In this document: positions 38,782-46,973 of the stretch, one piece after another | Layout: each line of letters opens with the position of its first letter | Position numbering within the stretch: position 1 is the stretch's first letter | Origin: Pseudomonas sp. ADAK13 | Lineage (GTDB): Bacteria; Pseudomonadota; Gammaproteobacteria; Pseudomonadales; Pseudomonadaceae | Length of the DNA stretch: 64,000 nucleotides | Direction: 5' to 3' | Assembly: GCF_012935715.1 (NCBI RefSeq) | Contig: NZ_CP052860.1 | Coordinates: 186,001 to 250,000, forward strand | Translations under genes and position numbers: made by a program | Notes under the pieces: generated by a model | Told to the model about the DNA's origin: nothing | What the model saw: the letters and a program-made list of their open reading frames with translations, nothing else | Database searches by the model: none

Positions 38782-38804
38782 AGCTATCGATCAGTCACCT
38801 CACA

Positions 38805-39245
38805 TCAAGCAGTAACCCCCGCATCCGCCCATAACCCCTGCCCCTCGATCGCACTGATCGCACACTGTTCATCAATATCCGACGTATCCCCGCTGATCCC
38901 GATCGCGCCCAGCACCACACCCTCCTGATCCCGAATCAACACCCCGCCCGGCGCCGGCACCACGCTGCCTTGCCCCAGGCTGTTCAACGCCGCAATAAAC
39001 GCCGGCCGCTGCTGCGCATCCAGCGCCAGCAAGCGCGAGCCCTTGCCCAGGGCAATTGCGCCCCAGGCCTTGCCGATCGCGATCTGCGGGCGCAGCAGGC
39101 TCGCGCCATCTTCGCGCTGCAACGTAATCAAATGCCCGCCGCTGTCGAGTACCGCAACGGTCAGCGGCGCTGCCGAAATGGTGCGGCCTGCCGCGATGGC
39201 GTGGCTGGCCAGGTTGACTGCGACTTTCAAGGTTAAAGCGCTCAT
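38805..39245 (-). CDS. GlcG/HbpS-family protein
   Basis: A 146-residue protein of the HbpS/GlcG (DUF336) family. Typical blocks: TVAVLDSGGHLITLQREDGA, KAWGAIALG and GGVLIRDQEGVVLGAIGISG. Members occur beside glycolate/glyoxylate or diol catabolism genes; some bind heme or act as auxiliary proteins. No enzyme activity can be assigned. It is divergent from gcl, and both may be controlled by the TTGTATACAA sites between them. Confidence 0.87.
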   Translation of the reverse strand: MSALTLKVAVNLASHAIAAGRTISAAPLTVAVLDSGGHLITLQREDGASLLRPQIAIGKAWGAIALGKGSRLLALDAQQRPAFIAALNSLGQGSVVPAPGGVLIRDQEGVVLGAIGISGDTSDIDEQCAISAIEGQGLWADAGVTA

Positions 39246-39336
39246 GGGTGCCGTCCTTATCTTGTTATGGGAAAGCCGTGGGGCTCTGTCTGATCAGAAG
39301 CTCGATCAAACAAATAGAACACAATAGATTTATTTT

Positions 39337-39346
39337 TTGTATACAA
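39337..39346. promoter_or_regulatory. Palindromic operator TTGTATACAA, copy 1
   Basis: A perfect 10-bp palindrome in the AT-rich divergent region, 92 bases before the GlcG-like start. The same 10 bases recur at 39476-39485. The form resembles GntR-type (FadR/VanR group) operators. No such regulator gene for this pathway is in the window. Confidence 0.6.
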
Positions 39347-39475
39347 TATTTCGAAACATACGCACCACACATCGAAATATTCCTGTCCAGAAGGCTTCCG
39401 ACGAACGTAAAGGCCACCCAAGAAAATGGATTGACCTGCCCCGCTCGCCGTGAATACACTTCGGACCAACACAAC

Positions 39476-39485
39476 TTGTATACAA
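39476..39485. promoter_or_regulatory. Palindromic operator TTGTATACAA, copy 2
   Basis: An exact second copy, 27 bases before the gcl ATG, close enough to overlap the promoter or early leader. Centre-to-centre distance from copy 1 is 139 bases, which would allow a loop. Confidence 0.65.
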
Positions 39486-39512
39486 TTACAAAACGCAAGA
39501 GGCACCAAAACC

Positions 39513-41288
39513 ATGAGCAAAATGAGAGCAATCGAAGCCGCTGTCCTGGTGATGCGCCGTGAAGGGGTCGACACCGCCTTCGGTATCCCGGGCGCCGCGA
39601 TCAACCCGCTGTATTCGGCCTTGCAGAAGGTCGGTGGCATCGATCACGTCCTTGCTCGCCACGTTGAAGGCGCCTCGCACATGGCTGAGGGCTACACCCG
39701 CACCAAGGCCGGCAACATCGGCGTGTGCATCGGCACTTCGGGCCCGGCGGGCACCGACATGGTCACCGGCCTGTACAGCGCCTCGGCCGACTCGATCCCG
39801 ATCCTGTGCATCACCGGCCAGGCGCCGCGGGCACGGATGCACAAGGAAGACTTCCAGGCCGTCGACATCACCAGCATCGTCAAGCCGGTGACCAAGTGGG
39901 CGACCACCGTCCTGGAACCCGGCCAGGTGCCGTATGCCTTCCAGAAAGCCTTCTATGAAATGCGCTCCGGCCGCCCGGGTCCGGTGCTGATCGACCTGCC
40001 GTTCGACGTACAAATGGCCGAGATCGAATTCGACATCGACGCCTACCAGCCGCTGCCCCTGGCCAAGCCACTGGCCACCCGCATCCAGGTGGAAAAAGCC
40101 CTGGCCCTGCTGGACCAGGCCGAACGCCCCTTGCTGGTGAGCGGTGGCGGCGTGATCAACGCCGACGCCAGCGAGCTGCTGGTGGAGTTCGCCGAGCTGA
40201 CCGGCATCCCGGTGATCCCGACCCTGATGGGCTGGGGCACGATCCCCGACGATCACCCGCAGATGGTGGGCATGGTCGGCCTGCAAACGTCCCACCGTTA
40301 TGGCAACGCGACGATGTTGAAATCGGACGTGGTGCTGGGCATCGGTAACCGCTGGGCCAACCGCCACACCGGTTCGGTGGAGGTGTACACCGAGGGCCGC
40401 AAATTCATTCACGTGGACATCGAGCCGACGCAAATCGGCCGCGTGTTCACCCCGGACTTGGGCATCGTGTCCGACGCCGGTTCCGCCCTGACCCTGTTCA
40501 TAGAAGTAGCCCGCGAGTGGAAAGCCGCCGGCAAGCTCAAGGACCGCAGCGCCTGGCTCCACGATTGCCAGCAGCGCAAGGCCACCCTGCACCGCAAGAC
40601 CCACTTCGACAACGTGCCGGTCAAGCCGCAGCGGGTGTACGAAGAGATGAACCAGGTATTCGGCAAAGACACCTGCTACGTCAGCACCATCGGCCTGTCG
40701 CAGATTGCCGGCGCACAGTTCCTGCACGTCTATAAGCCACGCCACTGGATCAACTGCGGCCAGGCCGGCCCGCTCGGCTGGACCATTCCGGCCGCGCTGG
40801 GTGTGGTCAAGGCTGATCCGACCCGCAAGGTTGTCGCGCTGTCGGGCGACTATGACTTCCAGTTCATGATCGAAGAGCTGGCCGTGGGCGCGCAGTTCAA
40901 GCTGCCGTACATCCACGTGGTGGTGAACAACTCTTACCTGGGGCTGATCCGCCAGGCCCAACGCGGTTTTGAAATGGACTACTGCGTGCAGCTGTCCTTC
41001 GACAACCTCAACGCGCCGGAACTCAACGGTTATGGCGTCGACCACGTGGCCGTCGCCGAAGGCCTGGGTTGCAAGGCCCTGCGCGTGTTCGAGCCGGGTC
41101 AGATCCAGCCTGCGTTGCGCAAGGCTCAGGAGATGATCGAAGAGTTCAAGGTGCCGGTGATCGTTGAAATCATTCTGGAGCGGGTGACCAATATTTCCAT
41201 GGGCACCGAGATCAACGCCGTCAACGAATTCGAAGATCTGGCACTGGTGGGCAACGACGCGCCGACCGCCATTTCACTGCTCGATTAA
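39513..41288 (+). CDS. gcl: Glyoxylate carboligase (tartronate-semialdehyde synthase)
   Basis: A 591-residue ThDP- and FAD-dependent enzyme joining two glyoxylate into tartronate semialdehyde and CO2. Val51 in [14 protein letters not shown] stands where other ThDP enzymes have a catalytic Glu; this Val is diagnostic of Gcl. The ThDP motif is [14 protein letters not shown]...VNN. ATG at 39513 follows AGAGG by 10 bases; the frame's earlier start would run through the operator. First gene of gcl-hyi-glxR-ttuD-pyk. Confidence 0.97.
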   Translation: MSKMRAIEAAVLVMRREGVDTAFGIPGAAINPLYSALQKVGGIDHVLARHVEGASHMAEGYTRTKAGNIGVCIGTSGPAGTDMVTGLYSASADSIPILCITGQAPRARMHKEDFQAVDITSIVKPVTKWATTVLEPGQVPYAFQKAFYEMRSGRPGPVLIDLPFDVQMAEIEFDIDAYQPLPLAKPLATRIQVEKALALLDQAERPLLVSGGGVINADASELLVEFAELTGIPVIPTLMGWGTIPDDHPQMVGMVGLQTSHRYGNATMLKSDVVLGIGNRWANRHTGSVEVYTEGRKFIHVDIEPTQIGRVFTPDLGIVSDAGSALTLFIEVAREWKAAGKLKDRSAWLHDCQQRKATLHRKTHFDNVPVKPQRVYEEMNQVFGKDTCYVSTIGLSQIAGAQFLHVYKPRHWINCGQAGPLGWTIPAALGVVKADPTRKVVALSGDYDFQFMIEELAVGAQFKLPYIHVVVNNSYLGLIRQAQRGFEMDYCVQLSFDNLNAPELNGYGVDHVAVAEGLGCKALRVFEPGQIQPALRKAQEMIEEFKVPVIVEIILERVTNISMGTEINAVNEFEDLALVGNDAPTAISLLD

Positions 41289-41298
41289 GGAGAACCCC

Positions 41299-42081
41299 AT
41301 GCCGCGTTTCGCCGCCAACCTGTCCATGCTGTTTACCGAACAGGACTTTCTTGCCCGTTTCAAAGCCGCCGCCGACGCGGGGTTCAGTGGTGTGGAATAC
41401 CTGTTTCCCTATGAATTCAGCTCGGCTGAAATCAAGGCGCAACTCGATGCCCACGGCCTGACCCAAGTGCTGTTCAACCTGCCGGCCGGTGACTGGGCCA
41501 AGGGCGAACGCGGCCTGGCGTGCCACCCGGACCGGGTCGAGGAGTTCCGCGCCGGGGTCAACCTGGCCATCGCCTACGCCCAAGTGCTGGGCAATACCCA
41601 GATCAACTGCCTGGCGGGGATTCGCCCGGCCGGCGTGGATGACGCGACGCTGGAAAAAACCTTCGTCGCCAACCTCAAGTACGCCGCCGACAAGCTGCAA
41701 GCGGTGGGCATCAAGCTGGTGATGGAAGCCATCAACACCCGCGACATCCCGGGTTTCTACCTGAACAACACGGCGCAGGCCCTGTCGATTCGCGAGCAGG
41801 TGGGCAGTGCCAACCTGTTCCTGCAGTACGACATCTATCACATGCAAATCATGGAAGGCGACCTCGCCCGCACCATGGCGAACCACCTGGATGAGATCAA
41901 CCACATCCAGCTGGCGGACAACCCGGGGCGCAACGAGCCGGGCACCGGTGAGATCAACTACCGCTTCCTGTTCGAACATTTGGACCGCATTGGTTATCAG
42001 GGTTGGGTCGGCTGTGAGTACAAGCCGTTGACCACCACCGAAGCGGGTTTGGGTTGGTTGAAAACCCACAACGCCATCTAA
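41299..42081 (+). CDS. hyi: Hydroxypyruvate isomerase
   Basis: A 260-residue TIM-barrel protein of the xylose-isomerase-like family that interconverts hydroxypyruvate and tartronate semialdehyde. The start MPRFAANLSMLFTE, catalytic Glu in KLVMEAINTRD and Glu in GWVGCEYKP are the family marks. AAGGAG at 41287-41292 overlaps the gcl stop codon, coupling the genes. A REPIN separates it from glxR. Confidence 0.95.
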   Translation: MPRFAANLSMLFTEQDFLARFKAAADAGFSGVEYLFPYEFSSAEIKAQLDAHGLTQVLFNLPAGDWAKGERGLACHPDRVEEFRAGVNLAIAYAQVLGNTQINCLAGIRPAGVDDATLEKTFVANLKYAADKLQAVGIKLVMEAINTRDIPGFYLNNTAQALSIREQVGSANLFLQYDIYHMQIMEGDLARTMANHLDEINHIQLADNPGRNEPGTGEINYRFLFEHLDRIGYQGWVGCEYKPLTTTEAGLGWLKTHNAI

Positions 42082-42099
42082 CCCACAACACAGAACCCT

Positions 42100-42186
42100 G
42101 TGGGAGCCGGGCTTGCCCGCGATGCAGGCAACTCGGTTTCTCAGCTGCACCGCGGTGATGCCATCGCGGGCAAGCCCGGCTCCCAC
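42100..42186. repeat. REPIN inside the glyoxylate operon (hyi-glxR gap)
   Basis: GTGGGAGCCGGGCTTGCCCGCGAT (42100-42123) faces ATCGCGGGCAAGCCCGGCTCCCAC (42163-42186). The arms are perfectly complementary over 24 bases. It fills the gap between hyi and glxR and ends 24 bases before the glxR start. Confidence 0.93.
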
Positions 42187-42210
42187 AAAAACAATAAGAG
42201 GATTTTAATC

Positions 42211-43101
42211 ATGGCTAAAATCGGATTTATCGGCACCGGCATCATGGGCCAACCCATGGCCGCCAACCTGCAAAAGGCCGGGCACCAACTGTTCCTGTCC
42301 GAGCATCACGGCAAGGCCCCGGCTGAACTGATCAACGCTGGCGCGGTGGCCCTGGCCAACCCGCAGCAAGTGGCCCAGGAAGCCGAATTCATCATCGTCA
42401 TGGTGCCCGACACCCCGCAGGTCGACGACGTGCTGTTCCGTGCCGACGGTGTGGCCGCAGGCCTGGGGCCGAACAAAGTGGTGATCGACATGAGCTCGAT
42501 CTCGCCCACCGCCACCAAGGCCTTCGCCGCGAAGATCAACGAGACCGGCGCACGCTACCTTGACGCCCCGGTGTCCGGTGGTGAAGTCGGCGCCAAGGCC
42601 GGCACCCTAAGCATCATGATCGGCGGCGACCCGCACACCTTCGAACGCGCCCTGCCGCTGTTCCAGGCCATGGGCAAGAACATCACCCTGGTGGGCGGTA
42701 ATGGCGATGGCCAGACCGCCAAGGTGGCCAACCAGATCATCGTCGCCCTGAACATCCAGGCGGTGGCCGAAGCGCTGCTGTTCGCCTCGAAGAACGGTGC
42801 CGACCCGGCCAAGGTGCGGGAAGCCCTGATGGGAGGGTTTGCTTCGTCGAAAATCCTCGAAGTGCATGGCGAGCGCATGATCAAGGGCACCTTCGATCCG
42901 GGCTTCCGCATCAACCTGCACCAGAAGGATCTGAACCTGGCCTTGGCCGGTGCCAAGGAGTTGGGGATCAACCTGCCCAACACCGCCGGCACCCAACAGG
43001 TGTTCAGCACCTGCACGGCCATCGGTGGCGGCAACTGGGACCACTCGGCGCTGATCAAGGGCCTGGAACATATGGCGAATTTTTCGATTCGCGATAAGTA
43101 A
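42211..43101 (+). CDS. glxR: 2-hydroxy-3-oxopropionate (tartronate semialdehyde) reductase
   Basis: A 296-residue beta-hydroxyacid dehydrogenase that reduces tartronate semialdehyde to glycerate with NAD(P)H. N-terminal GFIGTGIMGQPMA is the dinucleotide motif, DAPVSGGEVGA the substrate motif, and GQTAKVANQI carries the catalytic Lys. ATG at 42211 is clear; the frame open to the left is REPIN sequence, not protein. GAGGA lies 12 bases upstream. Confidence 0.95.
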   Translation: MAKIGFIGTGIMGQPMAANLQKAGHQLFLSEHHGKAPAELINAGAVALANPQQVAQEAEFIIVMVPDTPQVDDVLFRADGVAAGLGPNKVVIDMSSISPTATKAFAAKINETGARYLDAPVSGGEVGAKAGTLSIMIGGDPHTFERALPLFQAMGKNITLVGGNGDGQTAKVANQIIVALNIQAVAEALLFASKNGADPAKVREALMGGFASSKILEVHGERMIKGTFDPGFRINLHQKDLNLALAGAKELGINLPNTAGTQQVFSTCTAIGGGNWDHSALIKGLEHMANFSIRDK

Positions 43102-43114
43102 CGCCCGCCCTTCC

Positions 43115-43200
43115 CTGTAGGAGCCGGCTTGCCGGCGATGAGGCCACCCGCCTCACCGCCAGCCTTCAGGCCGCCATCGCCGGCAAGCCGGCTCCTACAG
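43115..43200. repeat. REPIN of a second class (GTAGGAGCCGGCTTGCCGGCGATG)
   Basis: CTGTAGGAGCCGGCTTGCCGGCGATG (43115-43140) and its inverted partner (43175-43200) match perfectly over 26 bases. The core GCCGGCTTGCCGGC differs from the GGGCTTGCCCGC class found elsewhere in the window. It sits between glxR and ttuD. Confidence 0.92.
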
Positions 43201-43244
43201 TTTTTGCATTGCCTCTAATAACAAGAATCCCCGGGAGCCCGCTT

Positions 43245-44540
43245 ATGTCGGTCGATCCGCAACACCTGCTTCGCGAGCTGTTTGCCACAGCCATCGACGC
43301 CGCCCACCCCCGGCAAGTCCTCGAACCCTATCTGCCCACCGACCGCAGCAGCCGTGTCATTGTGATCGGTGCCGGCAAAGCCGCCGCCGCCATGGCGCTG
43401 GTGGTGGAAAACTGCTGGCAAGGCGAAGTCTCGGGCCTGGTGGTCACCCGCTATGGCCACGGTGCACCCTGCAAAAAAATCGAAGTGGTCGAAGCCGCAC
43501 ACCCGGTCCCGGATGCCGCCGGCCAAGCCGTAGCCAAGCGCGTGCTGGAGTTGATCAGCAACCTCAGCGAAGACGACCGCGTGATTTTCCTGCTCTCCGG
43601 CGGTGGCTCTGCGCTGCTCGCCCTGCCCGCCGCAGGCATCACCCTGGCGGACAAACAAGCGATCAACAAAGCCCTGCTCAAATCCGGCGCCACCATTGGC
43701 GAGATGAATTGCGTGCGCAAGCACCTCTCGGCAATCAAGGGTGGCCGCCTCGCCCGGGCAAGCTGGCCGGCCACGGTCTACACCTACGCGATTTCCGATG
43801 TGCCGGGCGACCAGGCCACGGTCATCGCGTCGGGCCCTACCGTCGGCGACCCGAGCACTTCGCAACAGGCGCTGGCGATCCTCAAGCGCTACCAGATTGA
43901 AATCCCGGCGTCCGTGCGCACCTGGCTGCAAAGCCCGGAGTCGGAAACGGTCAAGCCCGGCGACCCGGTCCTCGCCCGCAGCCATTTCCAGTTGATCGCC
44001 CGCCCCCAACAATCCCTGGAAGCGGTGGCAGTAAAAGTCCGCCAGGCCGGTTTCAGCCCGCTGATCCTCGGCGACCTGGAAGGCGAGGCGCGGGACGTGG
44101 CCAAGGTGCACGCCGGTATCGCCCGGCAGATCATCCAGCATGGCCAGCCGCTGGCGGCGCCTTGCGTGATCCTTTCCGGCGGCGAAACCACCGTCACCGT
44201 GCGCGGCAATGGCCGTGGCGGGCGCAATGCCGAATTCCTGCTGAGCCTCACCGACAGCCTCAAGGGCCTGCCCGGCGTCTACGCCCTGGCGGGTGACACC
44301 GACGGAATCGACGGCTCCGAAGACAACGCCGGGGCGATCATGACGCCCACCAGCTACGCCCGCGCCGAAGCCCTGGGCCTGAGCGCCAGCGACGAGCTGG
44401 ACAACAACAATGGCTATGGCTATTTCGCGGCCCTCGACGGCTTGATCATCACCGAGCCGACCCGCACCAACGTCAACGATTTTCGCGCCATTCTGATTCT
44501 TGAAAGCCCTGAAAGAGAGTCCCCCGAACATGACGCCTGA
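43245..44540 (+). CDS. ttuD: Glycerate 2-kinase (MOFRL/TtuD type)
   Basis: A 431-residue class II glycerate kinase forming 2-phosphoglycerate. N-terminal domain with VIGAGKAAAAMA; LLSGGGSALLALP and MNCVRKHLSAIKGGRLA bind substrate and nucleotide; the C-terminal MOFRL domain has LSGGETTVTVRGNGRGGRNAEF and AGDTDGIDG. The annotation hydroxypyruvate reductase sometimes given to such proteins is unlikely in this operon. GGGAG precedes the ATG. The last 11 bases overlap pyk. Confidence 0.92.
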   Translation: MSVDPQHLLRELFATAIDAAHPRQVLEPYLPTDRSSRVIVIGAGKAAAAMALVVENCWQGEVSGLVVTRYGHGAPCKKIEVVEAAHPVPDAAGQAVAKRVLELISNLSEDDRVIFLLSGGGSALLALPAAGITLADKQAINKALLKSGATIGEMNCVRKHLSAIKGGRLARASWPATVYTYAISDVPGDQATVIASGPTVGDPSTSQQALAILKRYQIEIPASVRTWLQSPESETVKPGDPVLARSHFQLIARPQQSLEAVAVKVRQAGFSPLILGDLEGEARDVAKVHAGIARQIIQHGQPLAAPCVILSGGETTVTVRGNGRGGRNAEFLLSLTDSLKGLPGVYALAGDTDGIDGSEDNAGAIMTPTSYARAEALGLSASDELDNNNGYGYFAALDGLIITEPTRTNVNDFRAILILESPERESPEHDA

Positions 44541-45945
44541 CAAGAAGGTCAAAATCCTCGCCACGCTGGGCCCAGCCACCGACAGCATTGACGACATCCG
44601 TGAGCTGGTGGAAGCCGGGGTGAACATCTTCCGCCTGAATTTCAGCCACGGTGATCACGCCGATCATGCCCAGCGCTACCAGTGGATTCGCCAGGTGGAG
44701 CGCCAGCTCAATTATCCCCTCGGCATCCTCATGGACCTGCAAGGGCCGAAGCTGCGGGTCGGGCGCTTTGCCGAGGGCAAGGTACAACTGATTCGCGGCC
44801 AGGCCCTGCGCCTGGACCTGGACCCGACACCCGGTGACCAGCGGCGGGTAAACCTGCCGCACCCGGAAATCATCGCGGCCCTGCAGCCCGGCATGGACCT
44901 GCTGCTGGACGACGGCAAGCTGCGCCTGCGGGTGATCACCAAGCATTCCGAGGCCATCGACACCACCGTGCTCAATGGCGGCGAACTGTCGGACCGTAAA
45001 GGCGTGAACGTGCCCCAGGCATTGCTGGAACTCAGCCCGCTGACCGCCAAGGACCGCCGCGACCTGAGTTTCGGCCTGGAACTGGGTGTGGACTGGGTGG
45101 CGCTGTCGTTTGTGCAACGCCCGGAAGACATCCGCGAAGCCCGTGAATTGATCGGCGACAAAGCCTTCCTGATGGCCAAGATCGAAAAGCCATCGGCGGT
45201 GCAGCGCCTGCAGGAAATCGCCGAGCTGAGCGACGCGATCATGGTCGCCAGAGGGGACCTGGGGGTGGAAGTGCCGGCGGAAAGCGTGCCGCAAATCCAG
45301 AAGGACATCATTGGTGTCTGCCGCCAGTTGGGTAAACCGGTGGTGGTGGCGACGCAGATGCTTGAGTCGATGCGCTTCTCCCCGGCGCCGACCCGCGCCG
45401 AAGTCACCGACGTGGCCAACGCAGTGGCTGAAGGGGCGGATGCGGTGATGCTGTCGGCGGAAACCGCTTCCGGTGAATACCCGCTGGAAGCCGTGCTGAT
45501 GATGAGCAAGATCATTCGCCAGGTGGAAAACGGCCCGGATTACCAGGCCCAGCTGGACGTCAGCCGGCCCAAGGCCGAAGCCACAGTGTCGGACGCCATC
45601 AGCTGCGCGATTCGCCGTATCAGCAGCATCCTGCCGGTGGCGGTGCTGGTGAACTACAGCGAGTCCGGCACCTCCAGCCTGCGGGCGGCGCGGGAACGGC
45701 CAACGGTGCCGATCCTGAACCTGACGCCGAACCTGTCCACGGCGCGACGCTTGAGCGTGGCGTGGGGCGTGCACTCGGTGGTGAATGACCGGCTGCGGCA
45801 GGTGGACGAGGTGTGTTCCACGGCGCTGGAAATTGCCCAGGCACAAGGTATGGCGCAGCGCGGGGACACGTTGGTGATTACCGCGGGGGTGCCGTTTGGG
45901 CAGCCGGGCTCGACCAACTCGCTACGGATAGAGACGTTGATCTAG
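44530..45945 (+). CDS. pyk: Pyruvate kinase
   Basis: A 471-residue enzyme turning phosphoenolpyruvate + ADP into pyruvate + ATP. KILATLGPATDS is the N-terminus; MDLQGPKLRVG, MAKIEKPSAVQRL and the signature IMVARGDLGVEV are intact. ATG at 44530 lies inside the end of ttuD. In this operon it completes the route from glyoxylate to pyruvate. It resembles the PykF-type isozyme of Pseudomonas glyoxylate operons; a second isozyme elsewhere is likely but not shown. Confidence 0.95.
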   Translation: MTPDKKVKILATLGPATDSIDDIRELVEAGVNIFRLNFSHGDHADHAQRYQWIRQVERQLNYPLGILMDLQGPKLRVGRFAEGKVQLIRGQALRLDLDPTPGDQRRVNLPHPEIIAALQPGMDLLLDDGKLRLRVITKHSEAIDTTVLNGGELSDRKGVNVPQALLELSPLTAKDRRDLSFGLELGVDWVALSFVQRPEDIREARELIGDKAFLMAKIEKPSAVQRLQEIAELSDAIMVARGDLGVEVPAESVPQIQKDIIGVCRQLGKPVVVATQMLESMRFSPAPTRAEVTDVANAVAEGADAVMLSAETASGEYPLEAVLMMSKIIRQVENGPDYQAQLDVSRPKAEATVSDAISCAIRRISSILPVAVLVNYSESGTSSLRAARERPTVPILNLTPNLSTARRLSVAWGVHSVVNDRLRQVDEVCSTALEIAQAQGMAQRGDTLVITAGVPFGQPGSTNSLRIETLI

Positions 45946-45961
45946 CGCCTGTAAGGGCCTC

Positions 45962-46034
45962 ATCGCGGGCAAGCCCGGCTCCCACATTTTGATTTGTGAA
46001 CCCGTTCGAATGTGGGAGCTGGCTTGCCTGCGAT
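45962..46034. repeat. REPIN downstream of pyk
   Basis: ATCGCGGGCAAGCCCGGCTCCCAC (45962-45985) faces GTGGGAGCTGGCTTGCCTGCGAT (46012-46034). The two arms are of slightly different subtypes. It separates the glyoxylate operon from the urea transporter gene. Confidence 0.9.
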
Positions 46035-46066
46035 GGGGGCAACTCGGTCCCTCAGACTCACCCACC

Positions 46067-46942
46067 ATGCCCAACCAACCCTGCCCCGACTGGGCCGAAG
46101 CCCTGCTCAACGGCTTCAGCCAGATTTTCCTGCAGCGCCACCCGCTGTGTGGCCTGCTCTGCCTGCTGGCGATCCTTGTCGGCGCCCCGGCCCTGCTCGG
46201 CGGCGCGCTGCTGGGTGGTGTCGCCGGGCTGCTGACCGCCCAACGCCGCGCCTATCCCAAGGCCGAGCGCCAGGCCGGCCTCTATAGCTACAACGGTGTG
46301 CTGCTCGGCTTGCTGATCAGCCAGCACTTCACCTGGTCGGCACTGCTACCGCCATTGATTCTCGCCTGCGGCGGCCTCAGCGCGATCCTTACTCGCCAAT
46401 GGCTCAAACGCGCTGCCAACCCCGACGACCTGCCCGCCTACACCGTACCGTTTGTGGTACTCGGCTGGCTGCTGCTCGGTACCTCTTCGCCCACCGCCTT
46501 CACCGCCAGCGAACCCGGCACCTGGGCACTGCTCTGCGCGCCATTTAAAGGGCTGGCCCAAGTGATCCTGATGGACCAGCCCCTGGCCGGCCTGTTGATC
46601 GCCCTCGGCCTGCTGCTCGCCAGCCGCCGCGCCGCGTTGTGGGCGTTGGCCGGCGCCAGCCTCGGCGTACTGATCGCCCTGTTGATGGACGAACCCGCCA
46701 GCGCCCTGCTCGGCCTACACAGCTATAACCCGGCGCTGGCCGCCCTGGCCCTCAGCCAGCATCGCCGCCAACCCTGGCTGCCGCTGATCGGCATTCTGCT
46801 GGCGATCATCCTCACACCCGGCTTCACCGGCCTGAACCTGCCCGCGCTGACCGCACCGTTTATCCTCGCCACTTGGCTGGTGCGCGCCAGTCATCGGATG
46901 ATGCAGAAAGCCCGCATGGACAGCCCGTTCGAATCACCCTAG
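46067..46942 (+). CDS. Urea transporter (UT family)
   Basis: A 291-residue inner-membrane protein with about 10 helices in two repeats. GLYSYNGVLLGL (repeat 1) and GLHSYNPALAALAL (repeat 2) are the duplicated UT signature lining the channel. Such proteins let urea pass down its gradient. No urease or urea-generating gene is nearby; hydroxypyruvate and glyoxylate routes often connect with purine/allantoin breakdown, which yields urea, so the neighbourhood may be meaningful. ATG at 46067 follows a REPIN; a longer frame is repeat-derived. Confidence 0.85.
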   Translation: MPNQPCPDWAEALLNGFSQIFLQRHPLCGLLCLLAILVGAPALLGGALLGGVAGLLTAQRRAYPKAERQAGLYSYNGVLLGLLISQHFTWSALLPPLILACGGLSAILTRQWLKRAANPDDLPAYTVPFVVLGWLLLGTSSPTAFTASEPGTWALLCAPFKGLAQVILMDQPLAGLLIALGLLLASRRAALWALAGASLGVLIALLMDEPASALLGLHSYNPALAALALSQHRRQPWLPLIGILLAIILTPGFTGLNLPALTAPFILATWLVRASHRMMQKARMDSPFESP

Positions 46943-46973
46943 GCTTCGCTGATCTTCAATTCAGGCGGGCTTT

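Noticed and set aside
42100..42210. An N-terminal extension of glxR
   Set aside because: The added codons translate the REPIN; the dehydrogenase motif begins directly after ATG 42211.
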